The position numbers were made by a program, and so were the translations under genes. Under the pieces are notes generated by a model. The model was not told the DNA's origin. It saw only the letters and a list, made by a program, of their open reading frames with translations, and made no database searches. Shown piece by piece: positions 40,047 to 48,453 of a stretch of 64,000 bases of DNA; positions within the stretch are counted from its first letter, which is position 1, and each line of letters begins with the position of its first letter. The stretch spans positions 186,001 to 250,000 of the forward strand of contig JAUIKS010000009.1 in the NCBI GenBank assembly GCA_030430565.1, read 5' to 3'. Origin of the DNA: Polyangia bacterium. Its GTDB lineage: Bacteria; Myxococcota_A; Polyangia; Nannocystales; Nannocystaceae.

Positions 40047-40048
40047 GT

Positions 40049-40678
40049 ATGGCGAGCCAACTGAGCGACGAGGAGCTGTATGAGAGCTGGAGGGCGGGGA
40101 GCCAGAGCGCCGGGAACGCGCTGTTTGATCGGTACTTCCGCGCCGTTCATCGGTTCTTCCTGGCGAAGATCGACGACGTGACCGCGAAGACGCTGACGCA
40201 GAAGACGTTCTTCACCGTCGTGAAGAAGCGAGACACGGTGACGATACGGACGAGCTTTCGCGCGTTCCTCTTCAAGATCGCGCGGTTCGTTCTGCTCGCG
40301 GAAGCTCGAGACAGGTCGCGCAACCCGGCGTTCTGTGACTTCAGCGTCGCGTCCGTGGCGGCGTTACAGACCTCGCCCTCGCAGGCGCTCGCGCGGCGCG
40401 AGAAGCAGAAGATCGTCATTGAGGCCATGCGTCAGCTGCCCATTGATGAGCAGACGCTGCTCGAGCTTTATTACTGGGAGGGGCTCACGGGCGCCGAGAT
40501 TAGCGAGGTGCTCGAGATCAAGCACACTACTGTTCGATCGAAGCTGTCGAAGACCCGCGCGAAGCTGCGCACGATGATCGGCAAGGTCGTCCGCGGCGAG
40601 GGGGACGTGGAGCAGCTCTACGCGAAGTCTGAAGACATAATTCGATCCATGACGATCGACCCCCAGAAGGACAGCTGA
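40049..40678 (+). CDS. ECF sigma factor lacking acidic region 2.2 residues
   Basis: A 209-residue sigma-70-family protein with region 2 (about 20-90) and region 4 (AMRQLPIDEQTLLELYYWEGLTGAEISEVLEIKHTTVRSKLSKTR). In region 2.2 the usual acidic motif DAEDxxQETF is replaced by TAKTLTQKTF: every acidic residue is Thr or Lys. This is the hallmark of sigma factors that need phosphorylation by a partner kinase to bind RNA polymerase (EcfP/PknT of Vibrio is the established case). A Ser/Thr kinase gene follows 23 bases later. No anti-sigma gene is seen. Codon use is less GC-rich than the neighbours. Confidence 0.9.
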   Translation: MASQLSDEELYESWRAGSQSAGNALFDRYFRAVHRFFLAKIDDVTAKTLTQKTFFTVVKKRDTVTIRTSFRAFLFKIARFVLLAEARDRSRNPAFCDFSVASVAALQTSPSQALARREKQKIVIEAMRQLPIDEQTLLELYYWEGLTGAEISEVLEIKHTTVRSKLSKTRAKLRTMIGKVVRGEGDVEQLYAKSEDIIRSMTIDPQKDS

Positions 40679-40701
40679 CGCCCGGATGAGGGAGAGGAAC
40701 C

Positions 40702-41781
40702 ATGGAGGCCATTGAACACGGAGAGTTCCTCGCCCGACGCATGGCGGAGAGCGTCCTGGAGCGCCGGCCGCCGCCGACAGGGGCGATTCACGAGCTGTCC
40801 GAGCGGCTGCTGCAGGAGGAGCTGCGCGCGAGCCTCTTCGGTCAGGATCAGCGGCCCGTCTTCCTCGACCAATATCGAATACGCGAGGTGATCGGCAAGG
40901 GGGGGATGGGGGTCGTCTATCGCGCGTTTGATCCCGACCTGGATCGGGACGTGGCCATTAAGCTGATCGCCCCGCAGGGTGGTGAATTCATCGAGTCGCG
41001 GCGTGAGCGGCTGTTTCGCGAGGGCAGCGTGCTCTTCGAGCTAGAGCACGTCGGGATCGTCCCCGTGTACGACATCGGGACGATCAACGGGCAGGTCTAT
41101 CTCGTGCTCGAGTATATCGACGGGGTCGACGTGAGGACGTGGATCAAGCAGACATCGCCGTCGTGGGAGGCCATCGTCGATTGCTTCGTCGTCGTCGCGC
41201 GCGCGCTCGCGTTCGTTCACGACCGCGGTCTGGTGCACCGCGACGTCAAGCCCGGGAACGTCATGATCGAGCGGCACGAGGGGCGCGTGCGCGTCCTCGA
41301 CTTCGGGCTCGTCGGGGAGCCGAAGGATCACGACCTGCCGCGGCGCTTCTCGACCCTGACCGCGACCGGCGTCGTCGTGGGGACGCCGCGCTACATGTCG
41401 CCGGAGCACGTGCAGGGGACGCCGAGCTTCGCCAGCGATCAGTTTAGCCTGTGCGTCTCGCTCTACGAGGCGCTGTTCGGGGAGCACCCGTACGAGCAGC
41501 CCGCGCGTGACCTCGTGGATCTCACCTCGCGCGCGAGGCCGTGGGTGTACACGCCGCCGCCCGCGGGGGTGGTGCCGTCGGCCGTGGCCGCGGTGATTCT
41601 ACGGGGCCTCAGCCACGACCCCGCTGACCGCTTCGCGGATCTGCACGAGTTCACGCACGCGCTGCTCAGGGCTGCGCGCGCGCGCGGCGACAGAGGCGTG
41701 AGCGGGGCGCTGGTCGTCGCGTGGCTGCTGCTGCTGCTGGCGCTGCTCGGGGCCGCGGCGCTTTGGTGGCTGTCATTTTGA
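40702..41781 (+). CDS. Ser/Thr protein kinase, probable activator of the adjacent ECF sigma factor
   Basis: A 359-residue kinase with a C-terminal membrane anchor (VSGALVVAWLLLLLALLGAAALWWLS). Catalytic motifs are complete: GKGGMGVVY, VAIKLI, HRDVKPGN, LDFGL and GTPRYMSPEH. An N-terminal extension (about 1-55) precedes the kinase fold. Almost nothing follows the membrane helix, so any signal must come through a partner such as the protein encoded at 39,027. Gene order sensor-like protein, sigma factor, kinase fits a phosphorylation-controlled sigma switch. Confidence 0.92.
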   Translation: MEAIEHGEFLARRMAESVLERRPPPTGAIHELSERLLQEELRASLFGQDQRPVFLDQYRIREVIGKGGMGVVYRAFDPDLDRDVAIKLIAPQGGEFIESRRERLFREGSVLFELEHVGIVPVYDIGTINGQVYLVLEYIDGVDVRTWIKQTSPSWEAIVDCFVVVARALAFVHDRGLVHRDVKPGNVMIERHEGRVRVLDFGLVGEPKDHDLPRRFSTLTATGVVVGTPRYMSPEHVQGTPSFASDQFSLCVSLYEALFGEHPYEQPARDLVDLTSRARPWVYTPPPAGVVPSAVAAVILRGLSHDPADRFADLHEFTHALLRAARARGDRGVSGALVVAWLLLLLALLGAAALWWLSF

Positions 41782-42031
41782 GCATGTTCAATGATGCATG
41801 TGTGACGAGGTAGCCGGCGAGGTGCTTCGCCGCGGCGCCAGAGGTCCCGCTCGCGCGGCGCCGCGCTCTATAGGTCGCGGTAGGTCCGCTCGCGTGCTGG
41901 CGTTGCGGCGCGTCGCTTCGCGCGCGCGCGCGCCGGTGCGTCGCTCGCCCGGCGTCGGCACCTCTGCGGGAACATTCTGCGGTGAGCCGGAACATCTGAG
42001 ATGACCGCGAAGAAGAACTAGGAGAGCCGTC

Positions 42032-44248
42032 ATGAGCCGTTGTATTCCGCCCTCGCCCCCCAAGCCCTCACCGCTGCTGCGCCCGCGCGCGCGTCCGAAC
42101 TCGCTGCTCGAGCAGGTTCAGCGCCGCGTCTCCGCGAGGCGACCGGAGCGCCGGGAGAGGCTCAGGATCCGGCTCTCCGCGATGCCTCCCGCGCCCCCGC
42201 GGAGCTATCGCTTCGCTACGCGCCCCGCCGTGATGCGCCCGCTCGCTCCCGAGCCCGCGATCATCGAGCTCACGGACGATGAGATCATCGTGGTTGACGC
42301 CGCGCCAGCGGCGCATCTCCTCGCCTGGTGTGATGGATCGCGGCGTTCGTCGTTCGCGTCGTCGCCCGCGTGCGCGCCGGTCGTGCGACCTCCCGCGCTC
42401 GCGCTCGAGAGCCGCGAGCAGCAGCTCGAGGCGCTGCACGTCGACTCGCTGCAGGCGCTGAACCCGGTCCGCGCGGACGAGCGGGGGGAGCAGCTCTCGC
42501 TGACCATCGCGCATCCGCTGCTCCGCACGAGCGCGCGGGCGCTGCTCCCAGAGCAACGCGGTCACGCGCACCACACCGCGCTCGCGCAGGCGCACTTCGA
42601 GCACAAAGATGGGCGCGAGGAGGCGGGCGCGCGTCATCTGGTCGCGCTGGGTCGGCTCGACCGCGCCGCCGAGCCGTTCGCCAACGCCGGCTACGAGGCG
42701 CTCTCGGCCCTCGCGTTTGACCGCGCCGCGCTGATGTACGCCGAGGCGGTCCGCTGCTCGCCCCACGACCGCGTGCCGCGAATCCGGCTGGCGGAGGCGC
42801 TCGCGCTCGCGGGACACGCCACCGAGTCAGGGCGTCACTTCCTGATGGTCGCGCGCGTTTCGAAGAAGGCGCGGCGCGTGGAGCTGATCACCCGCGGCGT
42901 CGAGCAGCTCATTTACGGCGGCGAGCTCGTCGCCGCCTCGAAGACGCTGCGGGGTCTGCTCGCGGAGCTCGGCGTCGAGTACCCGGAGTCGGACGCACGC
43001 GCCGCGCAGCTGCTCGAGCTCGAGCTCGAGCGCCTCTCGGCCCACTCGCTGGAGTACCGCGAGCACAACAGCTTTGAGCTCGGCAGCCAGCTGCTGGCGG
43101 AGCTCGCCCTGTTCCGCACCGTCGGCAAGGCGCTGCTGCCGGTCGACCCCGCGCGCGGCGGATACCTGATCGTCCGCGGCGCGCTGACGGCCCTGCTGTC
43201 GGGAGAGCCGCGGAGTATCGCGTACACGCTGGCCCTCGTCGGCTTGCTCCTCAGCGGTGACAACGCGAGCCTCGCCCGTCGCTTCCTCGGTCGGGCGGAG
43301 CGCGTCGCCAGCGAGGTGTGCGACCGCTACGCCCAGGGTCTCACGTCGCTCGCCCGTGGCGCGCTCGCCTACCACGAGGCGAGCTGGCTCGAGGCGCTAG
43401 GGCAGTACGACAACGCCCGGGAGCTGCTGCGCGCGCAGCCCCAGACCACGCGCTGGGATCGATCGATGATCGACGCGGGGCAGCGCGCGACCTTGGCCGC
43501 GTCTGCGGAGATCCAGGCGCTCAACCAAGAGCGCGGCGAGCTCACCCACGCAGCGAACCTTCACGATCGTCTGCGACACGGCTACGCCGAGGTCACGCGC
43601 CTGCTCGCGCGCGATCGACCCGACGAAGCGCGCGCCCACATCGACGGACTGCTGGCGCGAGAGCCCGAGGCGACGCGCGAGCGCGCGGTCGCATTGACCG
43701 GCTCGCTGACGATGCTCTGCGATCTCTACGTGGGGCAGGTCCGGGAGGACTGGTCCGAGCTCTGCATGCTCGCGCTCCAAGAAGAGAGCCACACCGGGAT
43801 CCGCGACTTCCGCCTCGACCTCGTCACGACCCGCGTGCTGCTCGGTCGCGTCGCGCTCGTCCGCGCCGTCCGGGAGCACCCCTCGCGAGCCCGGCTTTTG
43901 CGGCTCGTGAGCGCCGTTGTGAGCGCTCTCGAGACGAACGGCGCTCCCGCGCTCCAGGGAGAGGCCGCGCTCTTGCGCGCCGGCCAGCGTAACCTCGGAG
44001 GCGACATCGTCGGCGCGATTGAGCACCTCCGAGACGCCGCGCAGCGCTTCCTCGAGGCCGGGGCCGAGCTGCACCTGGCCTGCGCCTGGCGGCGCCTGGG
44101 CGGGCTGCTCGGTAACGCTGAGGGGGACGCGCTGATCGAGCGCGCCGAGAGGGTCTTCGCTCGCGAAGGAGTGCACAACACCCGGCGCTGGGTGCAGCTG
44201 AACACGCCGGCGCTGTCCTCGGCCCAGTCGGGTCGTCTCCGTGACTAG
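42032..44248 (+). CDS. TPR/helical-repeat protein resembling the C-terminal half of a kinase-ATPase
   Basis: A 738-residue protein whose residues from about 130 onward match the helical repeat section of large myxobacterial kinase/AAA-ATPase/TPR proteins: LSLTIAHPLLRTSARALLPEQRGHAHHTALAQ, LVALGRLDRAAEPFANAGYEALSALAFDRAALMYAEAV, and further repeats to the C-terminus. The expected kinase and ATPase modules are missing; the first about 105 residues are Arg/Pro-rich and unlike that family. AGGAG at 42020-42024 is a good ribosome site for ATG 42032, so the gene may be expressed. It could be a remnant or a stand-alone scaffold for the kinase at 40,702. Confidence 0.7.
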   Translation: MSRCIPPSPPKPSPLLRPRARPNSLLEQVQRRVSARRPERRERLRIRLSAMPPAPPRSYRFATRPAVMRPLAPEPAIIELTDDEIIVVDAAPAAHLLAWCDGSRRSSFASSPACAPVVRPPALALESREQQLEALHVDSLQALNPVRADERGEQLSLTIAHPLLRTSARALLPEQRGHAHHTALAQAHFEHKDGREEAGARHLVALGRLDRAAEPFANAGYEALSALAFDRAALMYAEAVRCSPHDRVPRIRLAEALALAGHATESGRHFLMVARVSKKARRVELITRGVEQLIYGGELVAASKTLRGLLAELGVEYPESDARAAQLLELELERLSAHSLEYREHNSFELGSQLLAELALFRTVGKALLPVDPARGGYLIVRGALTALLSGEPRSIAYTLALVGLLLSGDNASLARRFLGRAERVASEVCDRYAQGLTSLARGALAYHEASWLEALGQYDNARELLRAQPQTTRWDRSMIDAGQRATLAASAEIQALNQERGELTHAANLHDRLRHGYAEVTRLLARDRPDEARAHIDGLLAREPEATRERAVALTGSLTMLCDLYVGQVREDWSELCMLALQEESHTGIRDFRLDLVTTRVLLGRVALVRAVREHPSRARLLRLVSAVVSALETNGAPALQGEAALLRAGQRNLGGDIVGAIEHLRDAAQRFLEAGAELHLACAWRRLGGLLGNAEGDALIERAERVFAREGVHNTRRWVQLNTPALSSAQSGRLRD

Positions 44249-44287
44249 AGCGGCGTGCGACGTGGCGCGCTGCGTTACACTTGAGCG

Positions 44288-44419
44288 GTGGCAGGGCTGT
44301 ACTGGTCTCCCGATGATCTCGAGTATGAGCCGGCGATCGGGTTCGCGGCCCTCGACCCGCTCGCGGACGAGCTCGGGCGCCCGCCGGCGCTGCACCTGCT
44401 GTGGGCCAACAGCGACTGA
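44288..44419 (+). pseudogene. Internally deleted mini-copy of the next gene
   Basis: A 43-codon frame beginning GTG at 44288 encodes VAGLYWSPDDLEYEPAIGFA joined directly to ALDPLADELGRPPALHLLWA and ending NSD. It matches the first about 16 and last about 24 residues of the protein encoded at 44,427-45,023; the nucleotide match over the last 75 bases is nearly complete (a handful of differences). The central 150 or so residues are missing. A decayed tandem duplicate. Confidence 0.8.
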
Positions 44420-44426
44420 GGGCGCG

Positions 44427-45023
44427 ATGTACTGGTTGGAAGATGAGTTCGAGTACAAGCCGGAGGCCGGATACTTGCTGCCCTGCTTCGTGATCGGCTG
44501 GGCTGGCGTGCGGCCGCAGGCGGTCGGCGAGCTGATCTACGCGATCCCTCATCAGCACGGCGGCTTCGCGTGCAGCCAGGTCGAGGTCGTCGGCCTCGTC
44601 CTGCCGCTGCTGCTCAACCGCGAGCGCGCGCGCGCCGACCCGCACGCGCTGCTCTACGAGCTGTGCGTGTTCTCCGAGGTCGACTACCCGGGACCGAACC
44701 TCGACCCTTGGTACTCGCCGTTCCTCGGTCGCTGGATCGACACGTGCGGGCACGACATGCGCGACGAGGATCTCAAGACCTTCGATCGCGCGCTCGCCGA
44801 GACCTACGACGGGCTCCCGCGCGCGCGCTTCGGGCGAGAGTCGTACGTCCGCTTCGATCCGCCGTCGCCCGAGCGCTTCCGCGGCTGGACCGCCCTCGAG
44901 ATCGTCGAGCACGAGCCGCAGGGCGTCGTGCTGGTCGAGGGCTCGTTCGCGGCGCTCGACTCGCTCGCGGCTGAGCTCGGGCGCCCGCCGGCGTTGCACC
45001 TGCTGTGGGCCAACAGCGACTGA
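44427..45023 (+). CDS. Uncharacterised protein of 198 residues
   Basis: Starts at ATG 44427 with MYWLEDEFEYKPEAGYLLPC. It has no signal peptide or membrane helix apart from a moderately hydrophobic stretch (VEVVGLVLPLLLN). Features include IPHQHGGFACSQ and PWYSPFLGRWIDTCGHDMRDED, with a few His and Cys residues that could bind metal; no family recognised. The preceding 132 bases are a deleted copy of the same gene. Confidence 0.7.
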   Translation: MYWLEDEFEYKPEAGYLLPCFVIGWAGVRPQAVGELIYAIPHQHGGFACSQVEVVGLVLPLLLNRERARADPHALLYELCVFSEVDYPGPNLDPWYSPFLGRWIDTCGHDMRDEDLKTFDRALAETYDGLPRARFGRESYVRFDPPSPERFRGWTALEIVEHEPQGVVLVEGSFAALDSLAAELGRPPALHLLWANSD

Positions 45024-45154
45024 GCGCGCGGGCTGAGCCGGCGCGCGGGTCGATTGTGCTCACTCCACGAGCTGCTCTCACGGTCAGCTGACTGATCGAG
45101 CACCTTCGCGCGGCCGCGGCGAGTCGCGCGTGTGTTAACCTGGGCGCGGTCGCG

Positions 45155-46396
45155 GTGATGGTCGGCCGCAGCAGCATTCAGCGATTGACGCGTTCCGGCG
45201 TGGACGCCGGCTTGGCGGGGGTCGACGCGCAGCGCGTCGTGCTGATCAATTCGCTCGCGCTGCTCGGGATCCTGATCACGCTCTTCCTGCTCGCCGTCGG
45301 CGTCTCCACCGGCGGGGGGACGACGCTGTTCGTCAACAACCTCGTAGCGATCGGCGTGCTGGGTCTCGTGCTCTGGCTGCACGCGCGGCGGCGCTACTGG
45401 GGCGCGGCGGTGACGGTCTCGTCGGTCGTGATCGTCGCCACGATCACGCCCTCGATCCTCGGCGAAGGGGGCGCCGGCAACGGCGGCTTCTTGATCGTCA
45501 ACGCGCTGCTGCCGTTCTTGATCTTCCCGATCCGGCACGGCGGCACGGCGGCCACGCTCTCGGCGATCTCGGTGATCTCCTACGCGCTGCTGACCCACTA
45601 CGACGCGTCGCGCTTCACCTACCAGGAGATGATGGCGCTGAACACGACGCTCCTGCAGTCGAACTACGTCGGGCTCGTGATCGTGATGCTGTTCATCGGC
45701 CTGTTCATGCGCCGCATCGCGCTCGAGGCCGACGCGGGCGCGGAGGCCGAGCGGGCGCGGGCGGAGCTGCTGCTGCACGACGTGCTGCCCGCTGCGGTCG
45801 CGGACGAGATGATCGCGGGCGGCCGCGCGAGCGCTCGTCGCCACGGCGACGCGAGCGTGCTGTTCGCGAACATCGAGAACTTCGCGAGCATCGCCGGCGG
45901 CCTCACGCCGGTCGAGCAGGTCAAGCTGCTTGACGGGCTGTACCGCGAGTACGACGAGCTGTGCCAGCGGCGCGGCGTCGAGAAGATCAAGAGCTTCGGC
46001 GACGTGTACATGGTCGCCAGCGGGCTCGGGGCCTCGACGGGCGAGCACGCCGAGCGCTTGACCGCGTTCGCGCTCGAGCTGATCGCGGTCACGCAGGCGT
46101 TCGCGCGCGAGCGTGGGCGCGAGCTGCCGGTTCGAATCGGGATTCACTCAGGTCCGGTGGTCGCCGGGGTCATCGGCCGCACGCGCTTCACCTACGACCT
46201 CTGGGGGGACACGGTGAACACGGCGCAGCGCATGGAGGCCAACGGCGTGCCCGGACGCGTTCAGGTCTCGTTCGTGACCTACAGCAAGATCAATCACCGC
46301 TACCGCTGCGAGCTGCGCGACGTCATCGAGATCAAGGGGAAGGTCCCGATGCAGACCTACCTCGTGCAGGATGCGCTCGCCCGGGGGGTCGCGTGA
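45155..46396 (+). CDS. Membrane class III cyclase subunit with C2-type catalytic residues
   Basis: A 413-residue protein: about six helices (27-190), a short coiled linker, then a cyclase homology domain. The first metal-binding Asp is replaced by Asn 239 (VLFANIENFASI, canonical LFADIVGF), but Asp 283, the substrate Lys 279 (EKIKSFGD), Asp 348, Asn 355 and Arg 359 (YDLWGDTVNTAQRM) remain. This is the residue set of the C2 half of mammalian adenylyl cyclases. GTG 45155 (or ATG 45158) starts it. Its stop overlaps the next cyclase's GTG (GTGA), so the two are made together and probably form the active heterodimer. Confidence 0.88.
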   Translation: MMVGRSSIQRLTRSGVDAGLAGVDAQRVVLINSLALLGILITLFLLAVGVSTGGGTTLFVNNLVAIGVLGLVLWLHARRRYWGAAVTVSSVVIVATITPSILGEGGAGNGGFLIVNALLPFLIFPIRHGGTAATLSAISVISYALLTHYDASRFTYQEMMALNTTLLQSNYVGLVIVMLFIGLFMRRIALEADAGAEAERARAELLLHDVLPAAVADEMIAGGRASARRHGDASVLFANIENFASIAGGLTPVEQVKLLDGLYREYDELCQRRGVEKIKSFGDVYMVASGLGASTGEHAERLTAFALELIAVTQAFARERGRELPVRIGIHSGPVVAGVIGRTRFTYDLWGDTVNTAQRMEANGVPGRVQVSFVTYSKINHRYRCELRDVIEIKGKVPMQTYLVQDALARGVA

Positions 46397-47697
46397 GCGC
46401 GGCGCCCGAGCTCAGCGGTGTCGCGCCGCAGACGCGCGCCGAGCTGCTCGACGCGGCGCGCCTCTCGCTGCCGACGCCGACGGGCCTGTGGCAGCGGCTG
46501 ACGCGGGTCGGCGTGACGCGCTCGATGGCGCCGGCGGACGCGAAGTACGTCATCCTGATCAACACCTTCGTGGTGCTCAACGTCGTCGTCTCGTCGCTCT
46601 TGCTCTTCAATCCCGATCAGACCGTCTCATCCCGCTTGATCCTGTTCAGCCCGATGGTGATCTTGCTGCTCTGCATGGCGCTCAACTGGCAGCGGCGCTA
46701 TGCGCTCGCGGCGTTGGCTCTCAATGCGGTCGCGTTCGTCGCCTCTGGCGCCCAGGTCTTCGTGAGCGGGGTCAACGGCGGCGCGCACCTGTATCTCTTG
46801 ATAGTAATCGTCGCGCCGTTCTTCACCTTCCCGCGCGACCGCAGCTGGCTCGCGCTGGGCGTCGCGTGTCTGCCCGCGTCTCTGTTCGTGCTCGCCGGCG
46901 TCTACTACCGCGAGCTCGACCTCGTACCCGCGCCGAGCCCGATCGCGTTCACGCTCGGGGTGACCGGCGCCGCAGCGCTGGCAGCCGCGCTGGGCTACTA
47001 CACGCGCAGGGTCGCGCGCGAGGCCGAGGCGCTCACCGAGCTAAAACGTCAGCAGACCGACCTGCTCGTGCGCGCGGTGCTGCCGCCCCAGGTCGCGGCG
47101 CGGCTCAAGGGCACGCGCGCGGCCGAGCGCTCGTTGGTCGCCGAGCAGCATGAGCGCGTGAGCGTCGTCGTCTGCGACATCGCCGGCTTCACGGCGCTCT
47201 CGGAGACCATGCCGCCCGAGGAGCTGGTCGGGCTGCTCGACGCGCTGTTCAGCGAGTTTGACGAGCTTGGAGGTCGCGCGCGGGTCGAGAAGATCCGCAC
47301 CCTCGGCGACGCCTATATCGCGGCTACGGGGCTGCGCGACGGCGTGGAGACGTGCACCGATCGGGCGCTGTCGTTTGCGCAGGGGATCATCGACGTGACG
47401 CGAGCCTTCGCCCACCGCCGCGGGCTCCAGCTCGGCGTGCGCGTCGGCATCGCCACGGGGCCGGCGGTCGCGGGCGTGATCGGGACGATTCGCCTGAGCT
47501 ATGACCTCTGGGGCCCCGCAGTGCACCGGGCGACCGCGCTCGAGGCGGCCGCGCCGCGTAACGGCGTCGCGCTCGACAGCGTGACCTACGCGACGCTCGC
47601 CGAGCGCGACCGCTACGTCTCGATCGGCTCGCTGCGCGGGCCGGATGGCTCAGAGTTCAGCGCGTACGCGGTCTCGGGGGCGACGCGTGACGCGTGA
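46393..47697 (+). CDS. Membrane class III cyclase subunit with C1-type catalytic residues
   Basis: A 434-residue paralog of the preceding gene, starting at GTG 46393. It has a similar membrane domain (DAKYVILINTFVVLNVVVSS and further helices to about 203) and a cyclase domain with both metal Asp residues (Asp 262 in VCDIAGFTAL, Asp 306 in TLGDAYIA). The substrate Lys is Arg 302, and the transition-state Asn and Arg are His 378 and Ala 382 (YDLWGPAVHRATAL); Asp 371 is kept. Alone it should be weak or inactive; with the neighbour one complete active site can form. The second messenger is most likely cAMP. Confidence 0.88.
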   Translation: MSAAPELSGVAPQTRAELLDAARLSLPTPTGLWQRLTRVGVTRSMAPADAKYVILINTFVVLNVVVSSLLLFNPDQTVSSRLILFSPMVILLLCMALNWQRRYALAALALNAVAFVASGAQVFVSGVNGGAHLYLLIVIVAPFFTFPRDRSWLALGVACLPASLFVLAGVYYRELDLVPAPSPIAFTLGVTGAAALAAALGYYTRRVAREAEALTELKRQQTDLLVRAVLPPQVAARLKGTRAAERSLVAEQHERVSVVVCDIAGFTALSETMPPEELVGLLDALFSEFDELGGRARVEKIRTLGDAYIAATGLRDGVETCTDRALSFAQGIIDVTRAFAHRRGLQLGVRVGIATGPAVAGVIGTIRLSYDLWGPAVHRATALEAAAPRNGVALDSVTYATLAERDRYVSIGSLRGPDGSEFSAYAVSGATRDA

Positions 47698-47803
47698 CGC
47701 GTGACGCGGGGCGTCGCGACGTCGACGGCGATGACGACGAGGCGTCGTGGTGGCGGAATCGCGCGGCGAGCTGACGCCGCGGGTTCCGTGACCCCACGCG
47801 AGG

Positions 47804-47809
47804 TATCAT
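47804..47809 (+). promoter_or_regulatory. -10 element before the second ECF sigma gene
   Basis: TATCAT at 47804-47809 lies 7 bases before the GTG start at 47817, so the transcript is probably leaderless. No clear -35 is seen. Confidence 0.4.
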
Positions 47810-47816
47810 CTCGAGC

Positions 47817-48449
47817 GTGGCCTCGACCGACTCGCGCGGTGATGACTTGGCGCTGCTCGAGGCGTGGCAGCGAGGGGATGAGCGCGCGGGGAAGCGGCTG
47901 GTCGAGCGTCACTACACCTCGGTCGCGCGCTTCTTCATCAACAAAGATCGCAACAACGCGGCCGATCTGATCCAGCGCACGTTCTTGCGGCTGCTCGAGG
48001 CGCGGGCGCGCATGCGCAGCGACTCGAACGTTCGCGCGTTCATCCTGGGGATCGCGCGCAACGTGCTCTATGAGCACTTTCGCAAGCTGCGGCGCGACGG
48101 CGCGGCGCTCGACTTCAACGCGCGCTCGGTCGCCGACCTCGCGCCCTCGCCGACGACCTTGATCGCGCGCGAGCGGCAGTCGACGCTGCTGCTCCAGGCG
48201 CTGCGGCAGCTCCCGCTCGAGCTCCAGATGATCCTCGAGCTGTACTACTGGGAGGAGCTGTCAGCGCGGGAGGTCGCGGAGATCCTGGAGCTCAAAGAGG
48301 GGACCGCGAGGACCCGGATCCGACGCGCGCGGATCCTGCTCGAGCGCGAGATATCGAAGATGGCGGCCTCGCCCGAGATCATCACGAGCACGATCACCGA
48401 TCTCGAGAGCTGGGCCCGGCGTCTGCGCGAGGGCCTGCCGCAGGCGTGA
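47817..48449 (+). CDS. ECF-family sigma factor
   Basis: A 210-residue sigma factor related to the one at 40,049: region 2 (HYTSVARFFINKDRNNAADLIQRTFLRLLEA), then region 4 (ALRQLPLELQMILELYYWEELSAREVAEILELKEGTARTRIRRARILL). The acidic motif of region 2.2 is partly lost (NAADLIQRTF rather than DAEDLVQETF), so it keeps one Asp and lacks the Glu after Gln. It belongs to the same phosphorylation-linked type more weakly. It follows the cyclase pair after about 120 bases with its own -10 box. No kinase or anti-sigma gene is adjacent. Confidence 0.88.
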   Translation: MASTDSRGDDLALLEAWQRGDERAGKRLVERHYTSVARFFINKDRNNAADLIQRTFLRLLEARARMRSDSNVRAFILGIARNVLYEHFRKLRRDGAALDFNARSVADLAPSPTTLIARERQSTLLLQALRQLPLELQMILELYYWEELSAREVAEILELKEGTARTRIRRARILLEREISKMAASPEIITSTITDLESWARRLREGLPQA

Positions 48450-48453
48450 GGAG

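Noticed and set aside
40049..48449. Anti-sigma factor genes for the two ECF sigma factors
   Set aside because: None of the neighbouring proteins shows the short zinc-binding or single-helix anti-sigma layout; the kinase is a better candidate for control.
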